This document shows positions 25,911 through 35,631 of a stretch of DNA of 64,000 nt, piece after piece. The notes beneath the pieces were generated by a model. That model saw only the letters and a program-made list of their open reading frames with translations, had not been told where the DNA came from and ran no database searches. A program made the position numbers and the translations under genes. Within the stretch, counting starts at the first letter, position 1; the number at the start of each line of letters is the position of its first letter. The stretch is from Mucilaginibacter ginkgonis (GTDB taxonomy: Bacteria > Bacteroidota > Bacteroidia > Sphingobacteriales > Sphingobacteriaceae): NCBI RefSeq assembly GCF_009754905.2, contig NZ_CP066775.1, forward strand, positions 3,162,001 to 3,226,000, written 5' to 3'.

Positions 25911-26765
25911 ATGAGTACCGAAGAAAAGACACCCCAAAAACAAGACAAGCAACCGGGCATAGAGGCACAAATGGATCCGGCGCCGGAGTATATTAAGGCA
26001 TCATATAAAGCCGCCGGGAAACTTCAAGGCAAAACGGCGTTGATAACCGGTGGCGATAGCGGTATTGGCCGTGCGGTAAGTGTGCATTTTGCTAAAGAGG
26101 GCGCAGACATTGCAATTGTTTATTTAGACGAAGACGTGGATGCGCAGGAAACCCAAAAGATTGTAGAGGCAGCCGGGCAAAGATGTTTACTCATAAAAGG
26201 CGATGTTAAAGATGCTGTCTTTTGTAAAAGCGCGGTAGAACAAACGGTAAAGCAATACGGAAAACTCAACATCTTGGTTAACAATGCGGGGATGCAATTT
26301 CCCCAGCAAGATGTAAAGGCCATTGACCCGGAACAACTGGATACTACTTTCCGCACCAACATTTTTGCTTACTTCTACTTTGCAGAAGCCGCGGTTGAAC
26401 ATTTGCAGGCAGGAGATTGCATTATTAATACCACATCGGTAACCGCTTACCGCTCGTCGCCATCATTGATAGATTACTCGTCAACAAAAGGTGCTATTAC
26501 CACATTTACACGTTCATTAGCAACCAACCTTACCGAGAAAAATATCAGGGTCAACGCCGTTGCACCCGGCCCGGTTTGGACGCCGCTCATTGTGTCGAGC
26601 TTTGACGAAGAAAAGATCAAAAATTTTGGCAGCGAAACGGCAATGAAACGGGCGGGCCAGCCCTCAGAGCTGGGGCCTGCCTATGTATTCCTGGCGTCAG
26701 ACGATGCCTCGTTCATCACCGGTCAGGTAATACATGTAAATGGCGGAGAAGTAGTTAACGGATAA
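25911..26765 (+). CDS. SDR family oxidoreductase (YhdF/YghA-like)
   Basis: 284 residues from the ATG at 25911. The hydrophilic N-terminus (about 40 residues, ending in a PAPEYIKASYKAAGKLQGKTA segment) is typical of the YghA/YhdF/GsiB-linked SDRs. The classical SDR fold follows: TGGDSGIG cofactor site, NNAG, the Ser in TTSVTAY and YSSTK (catalytic Tyr and Lys), then PGPVWTPL. It uses NAD(P)H, most likely on a small polyol or aldehyde. The start lies 17 bases after the dehydrogenase stop. It is a cytoplasmic paralogue of the Tat-tagged SDR at 29357. Confidence 0.9.
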   Translation: MSTEEKTPQKQDKQPGIEAQMDPAPEYIKASYKAAGKLQGKTALITGGDSGIGRAVSVHFAKEGADIAIVYLDEDVDAQETQKIVEAAGQRCLLIKGDVKDAVFCKSAVEQTVKQYGKLNILVNNAGMQFPQQDVKAIDPEQLDTTFRTNIFAYFYFAEAAVEHLQAGDCIINTTSVTAYRSSPSLIDYSSTKGAITTFTRSLATNLTEKNIRVNAVAPGPVWTPLIVSSFDEEKIKNFGSETAMKRAGQPSELGPAYVFLASDDASFITGQVIHVNGGEVVNG

Positions 26766-26791
26766 CATCAAAACAAGAAATCATCACAGCT

Positions 26792-27571
26792 ATGGAAAAT
26801 AATGGAAAATGGGCACTGGTCACCGGCGGTACCAGCGGCATCGGCAAAGAGCTGGCAAAATTGCTGGCTAATGATCAATATAATCTTATTCTTGTTGCCC
26901 GCAACGAAGACGAATTAAGCCAAACGGCATCTGAGTTGCAAGGCAGTGGCATACAGGTACAAACAATTGCTAAAGACCTGTCTGATATGGAACAGGCAAA
27001 AGCCTTGTGCCGGGAAGTAAGCGTGCCTGTAGAAATACTGGTAAATGACGCGGGCCAGGGCGTGTATGGTTTGTTCACCGAAAACGAATTGGAGCGCGAA
27101 CTGGGCATTATTCATCTCAATATTTGTGCAACCGTCATCCTCACCAAACATTTCGCAAAAGAAATGGCCTCACGCGGAGCAGGTAAAATATTAAACCTGG
27201 GCTCTGTTGCAGGTAAATTACCCGGCCCATGGCAGGCAGTGTATCACGCGACAAAGGCATTCGTGCTTTCATTCACTACCGCTGTTCGCGAAGAAATGAA
27301 AGACAGCGGTGTAACCTTTACCGCATTAATGCCGGGTGTTACCGATACCGACTTCTTCAACAAAGCAGGTATGAATGACAGCAAAGCCGTGCAGGATAAA
27401 TCATCAATGGCCGACCCTGCAGATGTAGCAAAGGACGGCTACGAAGCACTGTTGGCGGGTGAAGACAGGGTAATATCAGGTGTAAAAAATAAGATCCAAG
27501 TGACCGCATCTACCATTATGCCCGATAGTTCGGTCGCTCACCAATTGTACGAACAGCAAAAACCTGTATGA
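26792..27571 (+). CDS. SDR family NAD(P)-dependent oxidoreductase
   Basis: 259 residues, classical SDR: TGGTSGIG (residues 11-18), NDAGQG in place of the usual NNAG, LGSVAGK with the catalytic Ser, YHATK with Tyr and Lys, and PGVTDTDFF. This is the DltE/YqjQ-like branch acting on unknown carbonyls or lipids. It starts 26 bases after the previous SDR and continues the same operon. The NNAG to NDAG change is common in this branch and does not suggest loss of activity. Confidence 0.9.
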   Translation: MENNGKWALVTGGTSGIGKELAKLLANDQYNLILVARNEDELSQTASELQGSGIQVQTIAKDLSDMEQAKALCREVSVPVEILVNDAGQGVYGLFTENELERELGIIHLNICATVILTKHFAKEMASRGAGKILNLGSVAGKLPGPWQAVYHATKAFVLSFTTAVREEMKDSGVTFTALMPGVTDTDFFNKAGMNDSKAVQDKSSMADPADVAKDGYEALLAGEDRVISGVKNKIQVTASTIMPDSSVAHQLYEQQKPV

Positions 27572-27605
27572 TAACTATAAAGCATTCACTAAAAAACATC
27601 ATAAC

Positions 27606-28190
27606 ATGAAAACCGAAGAAAAAACATCACGTCGCGACTTTGTCACCAAATCCATTGCAGGAACTGTTGCATTGAGCGGAGCGCTAACTTTTGGCGCGAC
27701 TCTTTTGCAGTCTTTTGAAACTGAGGCAGCAAGCGCACCCAACAGCCCGGTTGCGGCTAACGAAAAAGAATTTAGAATGGGCGTTATCGGCCCTGCGGAA
27801 TTATCACTAGTTACTAGCCAGATAGCGGTACAAAAGGCTACTAATAAAAATGCGAAAGAGTTTGCCGGGTTTGAACTTGGCGAAGCTATAGCAGTTACCG
27901 GCGTATTAAAAGACTTGGGGACACCCGTACCTGCAATGACCGCTAAGGCGAAAGCAACACTGGAAAAGATCAAATCAACACCCGCCGGACCAGAGTTTGA
28001 TAAAGCTTACATAAAGGCGCAGTTAGAAAACCACGAATTTTTACGCGATCTGGCTCAAAATTATATTAATAGAGGAAAAATGGCCGGCGCGGCAGAAAAT
28101 CAAGGCCGACATTTAGCTACGCTTTCCCTTGCCGTTTTTAAAGAGCACGTTGCGCTTACAAGCCGTATCCTTTCTGAACTGGGAGCATAA
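27606..28190 (+). CDS. DUF4142 protein with a Tat signal
   Basis: 194 residues. The N-terminus has a twin-arginine signal (TSRRDFVTKS at residues 8-17, then a hydrophobic stretch to about 40). The rest is the four-helix DUF4142 (ferritin-like) fold with FRMGVIGPAELSLVTSQIAV and NHEFLRDLAQNYIN. DUF4142 proteins are common in stress clusters, and their metal or ligand is unknown. The Tat signal suggests export in folded form. A second DUF4142 protein with a Sec-type signal is at 30369-30878 in the same cluster. Confidence 0.85.
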   Translation: MKTEEKTSRRDFVTKSIAGTVALSGALTFGATLLQSFETEAASAPNSPVAANEKEFRMGVIGPAELSLVTSQIAVQKATNKNAKEFAGFELGEAIAVTGVLKDLGTPVPAMTAKAKATLEKIKSTPAGPEFDKAYIKAQLENHEFLRDLAQNYINRGKMAGAAENQGRHLATLSLAVFKEHVALTSRILSELGA

Positions 28191-28208
28191 TTTTAATCAA
28201 TCTACCTC

Positions 28209-28373
28209 ATGAGCACAAAAGGCAGCAAAGTGGAACGCCATTCGGTATCGAACCAGCCCCACGAGTTAAATTACGAAGCGCATAAAGAAGGTACATCTTC
28301 GGATAAGCTTAAGGAAACAAAAAAGGAAACAGGTAACCAGCGCAATAAAATTGAGAGTAAATTAAAAAAATAA
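28209..28373 (+). CDS. Small charged hydrophilic protein
   Basis: 54 residues from the ATG at 28209 (stop TAA at 28371-28373). It is rich in Lys, Glu, Ser and Asn, with no hydrophobic segment (for example KETKKETGNQRNKIESKLKK at the end). It is probably disordered, as are many hydrophilic stress-induced proteins. It sits between a DUF4142 gene and a DUF6496 gene with 18-base and 4-base gaps, which supports a real cotranscribed gene. No named family is recognised. Confidence 0.65.
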   Translation: MSTKGSKVERHSVSNQPHELNYEAHKEGTSSDKLKETKKETGNQRNKIESKLKK

Positions 28374-28377
28374 CATC

Positions 28378-28557
28378 ATGGCCAAGTATTCAGAGAAGGC
28401 ACAGGAAAAAGTCCATAAGGCCGTACATGAAGAAAAAGAAGGTACACTTAAAAGCGGCAAGAGCGGCAAGAAGGTGACCAGTAAAAAACAAGCTGTTGCA
28501 ATAGGGTTATCCGAGGCGCGCAAAGAGGGCGCCAAGGTTCCTAAAAAGAAAGACTAA
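28378..28557 (+). CDS. DUF6496 small basic protein
   Basis: 59 residues from the ATG at 28378. The pattern MAKYSEKAQEKVHKAVHE then KEGTLKSG then KKVTSKKQAVAIGLSEARKEGAKVPKKK is the DUF6496 family, a small Lys-rich protein widespread in bacteria with stress clusters. It has no known activity; the basic Gly/Lys centre suggests nucleic-acid binding, which is inferred. It begins 4 bases after the previous stop, so it is translated from the same message. Confidence 0.8.
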   Translation: MAKYSEKAQEKVHKAVHEEKEGTLKSGKSGKKVTSKKQAVAIGLSEARKEGAKVPKKKD

Positions 28558-28572
28558 CACCATTACCTACCT

Positions 28573-29355
28573 ATGAAAAACATCCTATTTATCCATGGCA
28601 TGTTCCAGAACCCGAAGAGTTGGGAGAAATGGATCAGCTACTTTGAGTCGAAAGGCTACCAGTGTTCTGCACCGGCATGGCCGTATCACGAAGGTGAACC
28701 GAGCCAGTTGCGCGCAAACCCGTCGCCGCAACTGGGCGACCTGCACTTACGGGAGATTGTTGACGAGATTTCCTTTGTTGCCAAAGGATTAGACAACCCC
28801 ATTTTGATAGGCCATTCTGTTGGCGGATTGATCGTCCAATTATTGATCAGCAAGGGCATTGGCTTTGCGGGTGTGGCTATAGATTCTGTTGCGCCTAATG
28901 CTATGTTAGCTTTTGATTGGGGCTTTATGAAAAACAGCGCCCTGATTGCTAATCCGTTTAAGGGCAATGACCCGTTTGAGATGGATGCAGATACCTTTTA
29001 TGCGTCGTTTGGTAATGCGATGAGCCGCGAGGAGAGTGACGCCGCTTTTGAAGCATTTGCAACACATGACAGCCGCAACGTGCTGCGCGATTGTATGGGC
29101 GAAGACGGCCAGATAGATCTTGATCTGCCGCATGCCCCGTTACTATTCATCGGCGGCGAAAAAGATCAGATCATTCCGCCCGAGTTGAACCAAAAAAACG
29201 CGGAAGCATATACGGATACTAATAGCCATACATTCTTTCAGGAATTTCCTAATCGCGGACACTACATCTGCGGTCAGCCTGGTTGGGAAGAAGTAGCCGA
29301 CAGTATTTATAACTGGTTAGAAGATCAATCGAATAACAATCTCAATAAAATTTAA
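28573..29355 (+). CDS. Alpha/beta hydrolase
   Basis: 260 residues. The alpha/beta fold has IHGMFQNPKSW (oxyanion-hole region) at the start, the nucleophile elbow GHSVGG near residue 77, an Asp in EKDQIIPP near 200 and a His in NRGHYI near 232, which completes the Ser-Asp-His triad. There is no signal peptide, so it is cytoplasmic. It is probably an esterase or lipase-like enzyme on a small substrate. It lies inside the stress cluster, 15 bases after the DUF6496 gene and 1 base before the Tat-tagged SDR. Confidence 0.88.
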   Translation: MKNILFIHGMFQNPKSWEKWISYFESKGYQCSAPAWPYHEGEPSQLRANPSPQLGDLHLREIVDEISFVAKGLDNPILIGHSVGGLIVQLLISKGIGFAGVAIDSVAPNAMLAFDWGFMKNSALIANPFKGNDPFEMDADTFYASFGNAMSREESDAAFEAFATHDSRNVLRDCMGEDGQIDLDLPHAPLLFIGGEKDQIIPPELNQKNAEAYTDTNSHTFFQEFPNRGHYICGQPGWEEVADSIYNWLEDQSNNNLNKI

Positions 29356-29356
29356 A

Positions 29357-30358
29357 ATGGAAAATAAGATATCCCGCCGCCAAGCCATAGCCGGCTTAGG
29401 GACAACCCTTGCGGCGGCAGCAGTAACCCCGGTGTTAGGTGCGTCAAACAGTGTAAGCGAAAAAGCCGACACAACAACAAAGATCAGCGACCCGACAAAA
29501 CTTTACCCAAAACCGCCATTCAGAAGCCAACCCCAGCCATGGCCCGGCTTACAAAGCAAAATGGATCCCGTTCCGGATTGCGGCGAAACGTCTTATAAAG
29601 GCTCCGGCAGATTAATGGGCCGCAAGGCTTTAATTACAGGCGGCGACTCGGGTATGGGCCGCGCTGCTGCTATCGCTTACGCCCGCGAAGGAGCGGACGT
29701 TGCTATTAATTATTATCCTTCGGAAGAGGCCGATGCCCGCGAAGTGATCGCATTGATCAGGAAAGAAGGCCGTAAAGCTGTAGCTATTCCCGGCGATTTA
29801 CGCGACCGTTCATTTTGCAGAACACTGGTTCAGAAAGCTTTAAGCGAACTAGGCGGACTTGATATCATAGTAAACAACGCCGGCAGGCAACAGTCGCTCC
29901 CGTCTATACTTGATGTTACAGATGAGGAATTCGACGCTACCATGAAAACCAACATCTATGCGCCGTTTTATATCATCAAAGAAGCATTACCACATTTGCC
30001 TGCAGGGTCGGCAATAATTGGTACAACATCAGAACAGGCGTATGATCCGTCACCAGATCTGTATGCTTACGCGCAAACCAAGGCTGCTACCATGAATTAT
30101 GTAAAATCTTTAGCTAAGCAATTAGGACCAAAAGGCATCCGTGTAAATGGTGTTGCACCGGGCCCCATCTGGACTGCGTTGCAGATAAGCGGCGGAGCAC
30201 AACCCGACAAACAGCAAATGTTTGGTAGTTGGACAATGCTTGGCCGCCCGGGTCAGCCGGCAGAATTAGCATCTATTTATGTACAGCTGGCTGCAGCCGA
30301 TGCAAGCTTCGCAACCGGTCAGGTTTATGGTTCATCAGGTGGCGTTGGCCAGCCATAA
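29357..30358 (+). CDS. SDR oxidoreductase with a twin-arginine signal
   Basis: 333 residues. The N-terminus (KISRRQAIAGLGTTLAAAAVT) is a Tat-type signal with a hydrophobic stretch ending in GAS at about residue 30. A full SDR domain follows: TGGDSGMG, NNAGRQ, the Ser in TTSEQAY, YAQTK, and PGPIWTAL, ending in GQVYGSSGG. It is clearly related to the SDR at 25911, which has no signal. The pairing of a Tat signal with a NAD(P)-dependent enzyme is unusual, because the cofactor would have to be carried out with the folded protein. It is transcribed in the stress cluster and abuts the hydrolase gene. Confidence 0.85.
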   Translation: MENKISRRQAIAGLGTTLAAAAVTPVLGASNSVSEKADTTTKISDPTKLYPKPPFRSQPQPWPGLQSKMDPVPDCGETSYKGSGRLMGRKALITGGDSGMGRAAAIAYAREGADVAINYYPSEEADAREVIALIRKEGRKAVAIPGDLRDRSFCRTLVQKALSELGGLDIIVNNAGRQQSLPSILDVTDEEFDATMKTNIYAPFYIIKEALPHLPAGSAIIGTTSEQAYDPSPDLYAYAQTKAATMNYVKSLAKQLGPKGIRVNGVAPGPIWTALQISGGAQPDKQQMFGSWTMLGRPGQPAELASIYVQLAAADASFATGQVYGSSGGVGQP

Positions 30359-30368
30359 TTTTGTAGCG

Positions 30369-30878
30369 ATGAAAAATATAATCACTACCATAATCTTAGG
30401 TTGTTTCGGATACTGTGCCCATGCACAAATCCCTCAACCGGACCCGGATACGACCGCCAAACACTTTCTAACCGTTGCCAGCATTGGAAACTTGCAAGAA
30501 GTAAGCGCTGCGCAGATAGCGCTTAAATCATCTAATAATGCGGATGTGACCTCCTTCGCGAAGATGATGGTTCAAGACCATTCGCGTTCGGAGCAACAAT
30601 TAATGCAACTGGCATCGCGCAAGGGCTATAATTTACCACCAGCCGCAACCGGTAACATCCAACCCGATCTGCAACTCATGGAGGCGGGCAATAAGATTGA
30701 CCCGCTGTATGTCCATAAGATGGTGTCGGCGCATAATAATACGGTGCAGACATTTGAAAACTACGCTACGGTAGGCAAAGACCCCGACGTGCGAAAGTTT
30801 GCTCAGGATATGCTGCCTGCTTTAAGACATCATTTAATGGAAATCAAAGAGATAGAGATGAAAATGAGCGCTAAATAA
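30369..30878 (+). CDS. DUF4142 protein with a Sec signal
   Basis: 169 residues from the ATG at 30369; upstream in-frame Met codons fall inside the previous gene. The signal peptide (MKNIITTIILGCFGYCAHAQ) is cut near residue 20. The mature part is the DUF4142 four-helix fold: HFLTVASIGNLQEVSAAQIAL, VTSFAKMMVQDHSRSEQQLM, and a last helix with KFAQDMLPALRHHLMEI. It is expected in the periplasm. It ends the stress cluster and is followed by a bidirectional hairpin. Confidence 0.85.
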   Translation: MKNIITTIILGCFGYCAHAQIPQPDPDTTAKHFLTVASIGNLQEVSAAQIALKSSNNADVTSFAKMMVQDHSRSEQQLMQLASRKGYNLPPAATGNIQPDLQLMEAGNKIDPLYVHKMVSAHNNTVQTFENYATVGKDPDVRKFAQDMLPALRHHLMEIKEIEMKMSAK

Positions 30879-30889
30879 ATTTGGCGGCT

Positions 30890-30925
30890 AAGAAAAGGCA
30901 GTGAGTTTACTCACTGCCTTTTCTT
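30890..30925. terminator. Bidirectional terminator between the stress cluster and infB
   Basis: AAGAAAAGGCAGTGAG and CTCACTGCCTTTTCTT form a perfect 16-bp stem around TTTA. It serves both the cluster (+) ending at 30878 and the rimP-nusA-infB operon (-) ending at 30953. Confidence 0.93.
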
Positions 30926-30952
30926 GTTATCATTCAAAAGCTCAGGCTAATA

Positions 30953-33832
30953 TTATGCTGTTTTACGTTTCACTTCTACGTTTTCGTAAGCTTCGATAAT
31001 ATCACCTACCTCGATGTTGTTATAACCTTGGATGTTCAAACCACACTCGTAATTGGCATTTACTTCTTTCACGTCGTCTTTGAAACGTTTCAGGGAAGCT
31101 AACTCGCCTGTGTGCATCACTACACCATCGCGTATTACGCGTATCTTGCTATTGCGGGTGATTTTACCGTCTAACACCATACAGCCGGCGATTGTACCCA
31201 CTTTGCTGATCTTAAATGTTTCGCGGATTTCTACGTTAGCAACGATCTTTTCTTCAAATGTAGGTGCCAACATGCCTTCCATTGCAGCTTTGATCTCGTT
31301 GATAGCGTCATAGATGATAGAGTAAAGCCTGATATCTATCTGCTCTTGCTCCGCCAGTTTACGCGCTCCGCCTGAAGGGCGAACCTGGAAACCGATGATG
31401 ATCGCGTCTGATGCAGAAGCTAGTAATACGTCTGACTCTGATATCTGACCAACTGCTTTAGAAATGATGTTCACCTGTATCTGGTCTGTAGATAGTTTCA
31501 GCAATGAATCTGATAACGCTTCTATAGAACCATCCACGTCGCCTTTAACAATGATATTAAGTTCCTTGAAGTTACCGATAGCCAAACGACGACCGATCTC
31601 ATCAAGCGTAATGTGTTTCTGTGTACGCAGGCCTTGCTCGCGTTGTAACTGCAAACGTTTGTTTGCTATCTCACGTGCTTCGGGCTCGCTCTCGACAGCG
31701 TTGAATTTATCACCGGCTGTTGGTGCGCCTTGCATACCCAAAACCTGTACCGGTCCGGACGGGCCAACACTGTCTATACGTGCGCCACGCTCGTTAAACA
31801 ACGCTTTGACACGGCCGCTGTAACAACCTGCAAGTATAGGGTCGCCAACTTTTAGCGTGCCCGCTTGTACCAAAATAGTCGTAACAATACCGCGGCCTTT
31901 ATCAAGGGCAGCTTCAATTACTGTACCAACAGCGCGTTTATTAGGATTAGCCTTTAGCTCTAATAATTCGGCTTCAAGCAATACTTTCTCTAACAATAGA
32001 TCCACGCCCATACCTGTTTTAGCAGATATTTCCTGGGTTTGATATTTACCGCCCCACTCTTCAACCAAAATATTCATGGTTGATAGTTGCTCACGTACCT
32101 TATCGGCGTTGGCACCCGGGCGGTCCATTTTATTGAACGCGAATATGATTGGCGCACCTGCAGCCTGTGCGTGGTTTATAGCTTCGCGGGTTTGCGGCAT
32201 CACGCTGTCATCGGCAGCGATAACAATGATTACAATATCTGTAACCTGGGCACCACGTGCACGCATAGCGGTAAACGCTTCGTGACCAGGTGTATCAAGG
32301 AAGGTTATTTTTCCTTTATCTTCGGGCAGGGAAACTTCATAAGCACCAATGTGCTGGGTTATACCACCTGCTTCACCACCGATAACGTTGGTTTTGCGAA
32401 TAAAGTCGAGCAAAGAGGTTTTACCATGGTCAACGTGGCCCATGATGGTCACAATTGGCGAACGCGGTAAAAGGTCTTCTTCGTCGTCGACCTCATCCAG
32501 ATCAACCTCTTCATCCTCGGGCTTCACAAAGTCTACCTGGTAGCCAAATTCTTCGGCTACGATAGTAAGGGTCTCCGCATCTAACCTTTGGTTAATAGAC
32601 ACGAACATACCCAGGCTCATACAGGTAGAGATGATCTGCGTAACGCCAACATCCATCATAGATGCCAGCTCATTAGCAGTTACAAACTCTGTAACCTTTA
32701 GTACCTTCGACTGTAATTCCTGCTCTAAAGCGTCTTGTTCTGCAGATGCGGCGACATCATCACGTTTTTGACGACGGAATTTGGCCCGCTGTGCAAATTT
32801 GCCTGATTTACCTGCACCGCTTAAGCGGGCAAGTGTAGCCTTGATCTGGTCTTGTATTTCTTTTTCTGTAGGCTCTTCTTTAGGCCCTGTTGATGGTGCA
32901 TTACGGTTGCCGAAGCCCGGTCTGTTACCAAAGCCAGGGCGGTTGCCGCCCTGACCACCGTAAGGCGGGCGCTGGCCATTGCCCGGCCCATTCTGTTGCT
33001 GTCCCGGCTGACCGCCTGTTTGCGGCAGGTCTTTACGTTTACGTTTACGCTTTTGGTCTGCAGCGTTACCGGCTGCACCACCTGCGCGTTTAGAAGGATC
33101 AACCGGAAGGTTGATCTTACCTATGATATTCGGTCCGCTTAATCTTTCTGCCTTAGCCCTTATCACTTCGCCATCGCCATCTGTTTCGGGAGCTGCATCT
33201 GCGACGGGCTTTTCAGCCACAGGAGCTGCAGGTGCAACAGGTGCTTCTGTTGCAGGTTTTTCAACTACCGCAGGTTTTTCTTCAGCAACAGGTGCTTCTG
33301 CTGCAGGCTGTTCAACCGCAGGGGCAGCCTCTGCAACTGCAGGTTTAGGTTCTTCTGCTTTACGTTTGCCAAGGTTGTTTAGGTCTATTTTACCAACAAC
33401 TTTAACACCGGGCAGTGCGCCCTCTTCTGTATCTGTAGAAGCAGCCGGGGTTACAGGCGCTGCAGGGGCAGCAGGTTCCGGCTGTGGTTTTGGCTTTTCG
33501 GCCGGGGCAGAATAATTGCCCGCGTTTTTAATTAATATCTCTTCGTGCTCAAAATCTTTGCGATGATGAGGGTGATCAGTAGGTTTTTCGGGAACATAGC
33601 CAGGCTCATCGCGGCGTATTTTACCGATGTTGATCTGCTTGGCTTCTTCCTTAATAATTTTATCAGCGGCAAACTCCTTTAACAGGGTATTGTACATATC
33701 CGCATCTAGTTTGGCATTAGGCTGACGTTCAACTTTGTAACCCTTTGAACCCAAAAAATCTACGATGGTACCAATACCAATGTTTAGTTCTTTTGCTGCT
33801 TTAAATAATTTTACTGATTTGTCTTCTGACAT
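30953..33832 (-). CDS. infB: Translation initiation factor IF-2
   Basis: 959 residues. It places fMet-tRNA on the 30S subunit and promotes subunit joining. The N-terminal IF2 domain is followed by a long Pro/Ala/Glu-rich linker (about 100-330, including a [19 protein letters not shown] stretch). The G domain follows with [11 protein letters not shown] near residue 468, [12 protein letters not shown], then domains II-IV to KRKTA. Length and linker are as usual for Bacteroidetes. It is third in rimP-nusA-infB. Confidence 0.97.
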   Translation of the reverse strand: MSEDKSVKLFKAAKELNIGIGTIVDFLGSKGYKVERQPNAKLDADMYNTLLKEFAADKIIKEEAKQINIGKIRRDEPGYVPEKPTDHPHHRKDFEHEEILIKNAGNYSAPAEKPKPQPEPAAPAAPVTPAASTDTEEGALPGVKVVGKIDLNNLGKRKAEEPKPAVAEAAPAVEQPAAEAPVAEEKPAVVEKPATEAPVAPAAPVAEKPVADAAPETDGDGEVIRAKAERLSGPNIIGKINLPVDPSKRAGGAAGNAADQKRKRKRKDLPQTGGQPGQQQNGPGNGQRPPYGGQGGNRPGFGNRPGFGNRNAPSTGPKEEPTEKEIQDQIKATLARLSGAGKSGKFAQRAKFRRQKRDDVAASAEQDALEQELQSKVLKVTEFVTANELASMMDVGVTQIISTCMSLGMFVSINQRLDAETLTIVAEEFGYQVDFVKPEDEEVDLDEVDDEEDLLPRSPIVTIMGHVDHGKTSLLDFIRKTNVIGGEAGGITQHIGAYEVSLPEDKGKITFLDTPGHEAFTAMRARGAQVTDIVIIVIAADDSVMPQTREAINHAQAAGAPIIFAFNKMDRPGANADKVREQLSTMNILVEEWGGKYQTQEISAKTGMGVDLLLEKVLLEAELLELKANPNKRAVGTVIEAALDKGRGIVTTILVQAGTLKVGDPILAGCYSGRVKALFNERGARIDSVGPSGPVQVLGMQGAPTAGDKFNAVESEPEAREIANKRLQLQREQGLRTQKHITLDEIGRRLAIGNFKELNIIVKGDVDGSIEALSDSLLKLSTDQIQVNIISKAVGQISESDVLLASASDAIIIGFQVRPSGGARKLAEQEQIDIRLYSIIYDAINEIKAAMEGMLAPTFEEKIVANVEIRETFKISKVGTIAGCMVLDGKITRNSKIRVIRDGVVMHTGELASLKRFKDDVKEVNANYECGLNIQGYNNIEVGDIIEAYENVEVKRKTA

Positions 33833-33889
33833 TTATTACTGCTTTCTCTAAATTTTATGCAAAAATACGTTTTTTATTCCGCTTAACCA

Positions 33890-35134
33890 TTATTCAAACT
33901 CGGCTTGCAGAACACTTAACACATCTTTAATTGTTTCTTCTTCAAGGTCGGTACGTTTTACCAATTCGGCAACAGATAGCGACAATACTGATTTCGCAGT
34001 GTCAAGACCAATGCGTTTAAATTCGTCAATGATCCAGCTTTCAATTTCATCTGCAAACTCCTCGATGTCCACATCTTCCTCTTGCTCGTCTATCTCACGA
34101 TAAACGTCAACTTCATAACCTGTCAATTTTCCGGCCAGTTTTATGTTGTGACCGCCGCGGCCAATAGCTAATGACACCTGGTCTGGCTTTAAGTAAACCG
34201 CTGCGGTTTTACGCTCGTCATTTAATTTGATCGATGTGATCTTTGCCGGCGACAACGCACGCTGAATGTATAGCTGCAGGTTATTGGTGTAATTGATCAC
34301 GTCTATATTTTCGTTCTTCAGCTCGCGAACTATACCATGTATACGCGAACCCTTCATACCTACGCACGCACCAACAGGGTCTATACGGTCATCATATGAT
34401 TCAACCGCTACCTTAGCACGCTCGCCCGGTTCGCGAACTATCTTTTTAATAGTGATCAAGCCGTCAAATATTTCAGGAACCTCAAGCTCGAACAAACGTT
34501 GTAAAAACTCAGGAGCGGTACGTGAAATGATGATCTTAGGGTTGCTGTTCATCATATCAACCTTACTTACAACTGCTTTAACGTTATCGCCTTTTTTGAA
34601 GTAATCCGCAGGTATCTGCTCAGATTTTGGCAATAATAGCTCGTTACCCTCATCATCAAGGATAAGGGTTTCTTTTTTCCAAACCTGGTAAACCTCGCCT
34701 GTTACAATTTCACCTACACGGTCTTTATATTTCTTAAAGATCTCGTCTTTCTCTAGTTCAAGGATCTTAGACACCAAAGTTTGGCGGGCTGCCAAAATAG
34801 CGCGACGGCCAAAGCTTTCGAGGGTGATGTTCTCTACATACTCATCGCCAACCTCAAGATCTTCATCGTAGGTTAACGCTTCAGCTAATTCAATTTCCAG
34901 GTCGTCATCTTCAGAAAAGCCATCCTCAACCACCTGGCGCGTACGCCATATCTCCAGGTCACCATTGTCGGTGTTGACAATAACGTCGCAATTCTCGTCC
35001 GTGCCATATTTTTTCCTGATCATGCTTCTGAAAACGTCTTCGAGCACGCTCATCATGGTTGGGCGGTCAATGTTCTTGAAATCTTTAAATTCCTGAAAAG
35101 AATCAATTAAATTAATACTGGTTGGTGCACTCAT
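33890..35134 (-). CDS. nusA: Transcription termination/antitermination factor NusA
   Basis: 414 residues: N-terminal RNA-polymerase-binding domain (1-130), S1 domain (about 135-200, GEIVTGEVYQVWKKETL in sense), KH1 and KH2 (about 230-350, GACVGMKGSRIHGIV and SLAIGRGGHNIKLAGK), and a C-terminal acidic domain with one helical repeat. NusA modulates pausing and termination and often regulates its own operon. Its ATG follows the rimP stop after a single base (TAAGATG), so translation is probably coupled. Confidence 0.97.
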   Translation of the reverse strand: MSAPTSINLIDSFQEFKDFKNIDRPTMMSVLEDVFRSMIRKKYGTDENCDVIVNTDNGDLEIWRTRQVVEDGFSEDDDLEIELAEALTYDEDLEVGDEYVENITLESFGRRAILAARQTLVSKILELEKDEIFKKYKDRVGEIVTGEVYQVWKKETLILDDEGNELLLPKSEQIPADYFKKGDNVKAVVSKVDMMNSNPKIIISRTAPEFLQRLFELEVPEIFDGLITIKKIVREPGERAKVAVESYDDRIDPVGACVGMKGSRIHGIVRELKNENIDVINYTNNLQLYIQRALSPAKITSIKLNDERKTAAVYLKPDQVSLAIGRGGHNIKLAGKLTGYEVDVYREIDEQEEDVDIEEFADEIESWIIDEFKRIGLDTAKSVLSLSVAELVKRTDLEEETIKDVLSVLQAEFE

Positions 35135-35135
35135 C

Positions 35136-35603
35136 TTACTTAAATGATATTAAAACCTTTGTTTCTGTTATATTTTCGAAGGGGATGGTTACTGCCTCTT
35201 CTGTTGCTTTTTTTCCTTTAACTTTTATCTGTTCTGCAATGGTAACGGCATCATCATCAGCGGCCAGCAGTTTGCCTTCTTTTTTAGAGCCGTCTGCCAG
35301 TTTGATGCTTACCTGCCTGCCAACGTTCTTCAAATACTGGCGCTTAAGTTTCAGCGGCGTATCAATGCCCGGCGACGAAACTTCCAGATTATAAGCCTGC
35401 TCAATGGTGTTCTCTTCTTCAAGCTTGAACCCAACGTAACGGCTAACGGCAGCGCAGGCATCTATGCCGGCACCGTTGTCGCCGTCTAACAAAATGTTAA
35501 GGCGGCCGTTATCGTGCATTTTTATATCGACCACAAATATGCCCGGCAGCTCTGCTAGCTTTTCTTCAACCAGTTCTGAAACCCGCTTCTCAATATTCGT
35601 CAT
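35136..35603 (-). CDS. rimP: Ribosome maturation factor RimP
   Basis: 155 residues from the ATG at 35603; the frame continues to 35630, but the family start is MTNIEKRVSELVEEKLAEL. RimP assists late 30S assembly around the S12 region. There are two domains: the N-terminal alpha/beta domain with VVDIKMHDNGRLNILLD and ISRYVG-like helix, then the C-terminal Sm-like barrel with LEVSSPGIDTPLK and KEGKLLAADDDAV. It is the first gene of rimP-nusA-infB, with its own promoter and a hairpin in the leader. Confidence 0.94.
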   Translation of the reverse strand: MTNIEKRVSELVEEKLAELPGIFVVDIKMHDNGRLNILLDGDNGAGIDACAAVSRYVGFKLEEENTIEQAYNLEVSSPGIDTPLKLKRQYLKNVGRQVSIKLADGSKKEGKLLAADDDAVTIAEQIKVKGKKATEEAVTIPFENITETKVLISFK

Positions 35604-35631
35604 CACCAAAAGCTTAACTGATAAAACCAAA

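Noticed and set aside
33111..33515. Plus-strand frame rich in Ala, Gly and Ser
   Set aside because: It mirrors the Pro/Ala-rich linker of IF-2 and is an artefact of that codon use.
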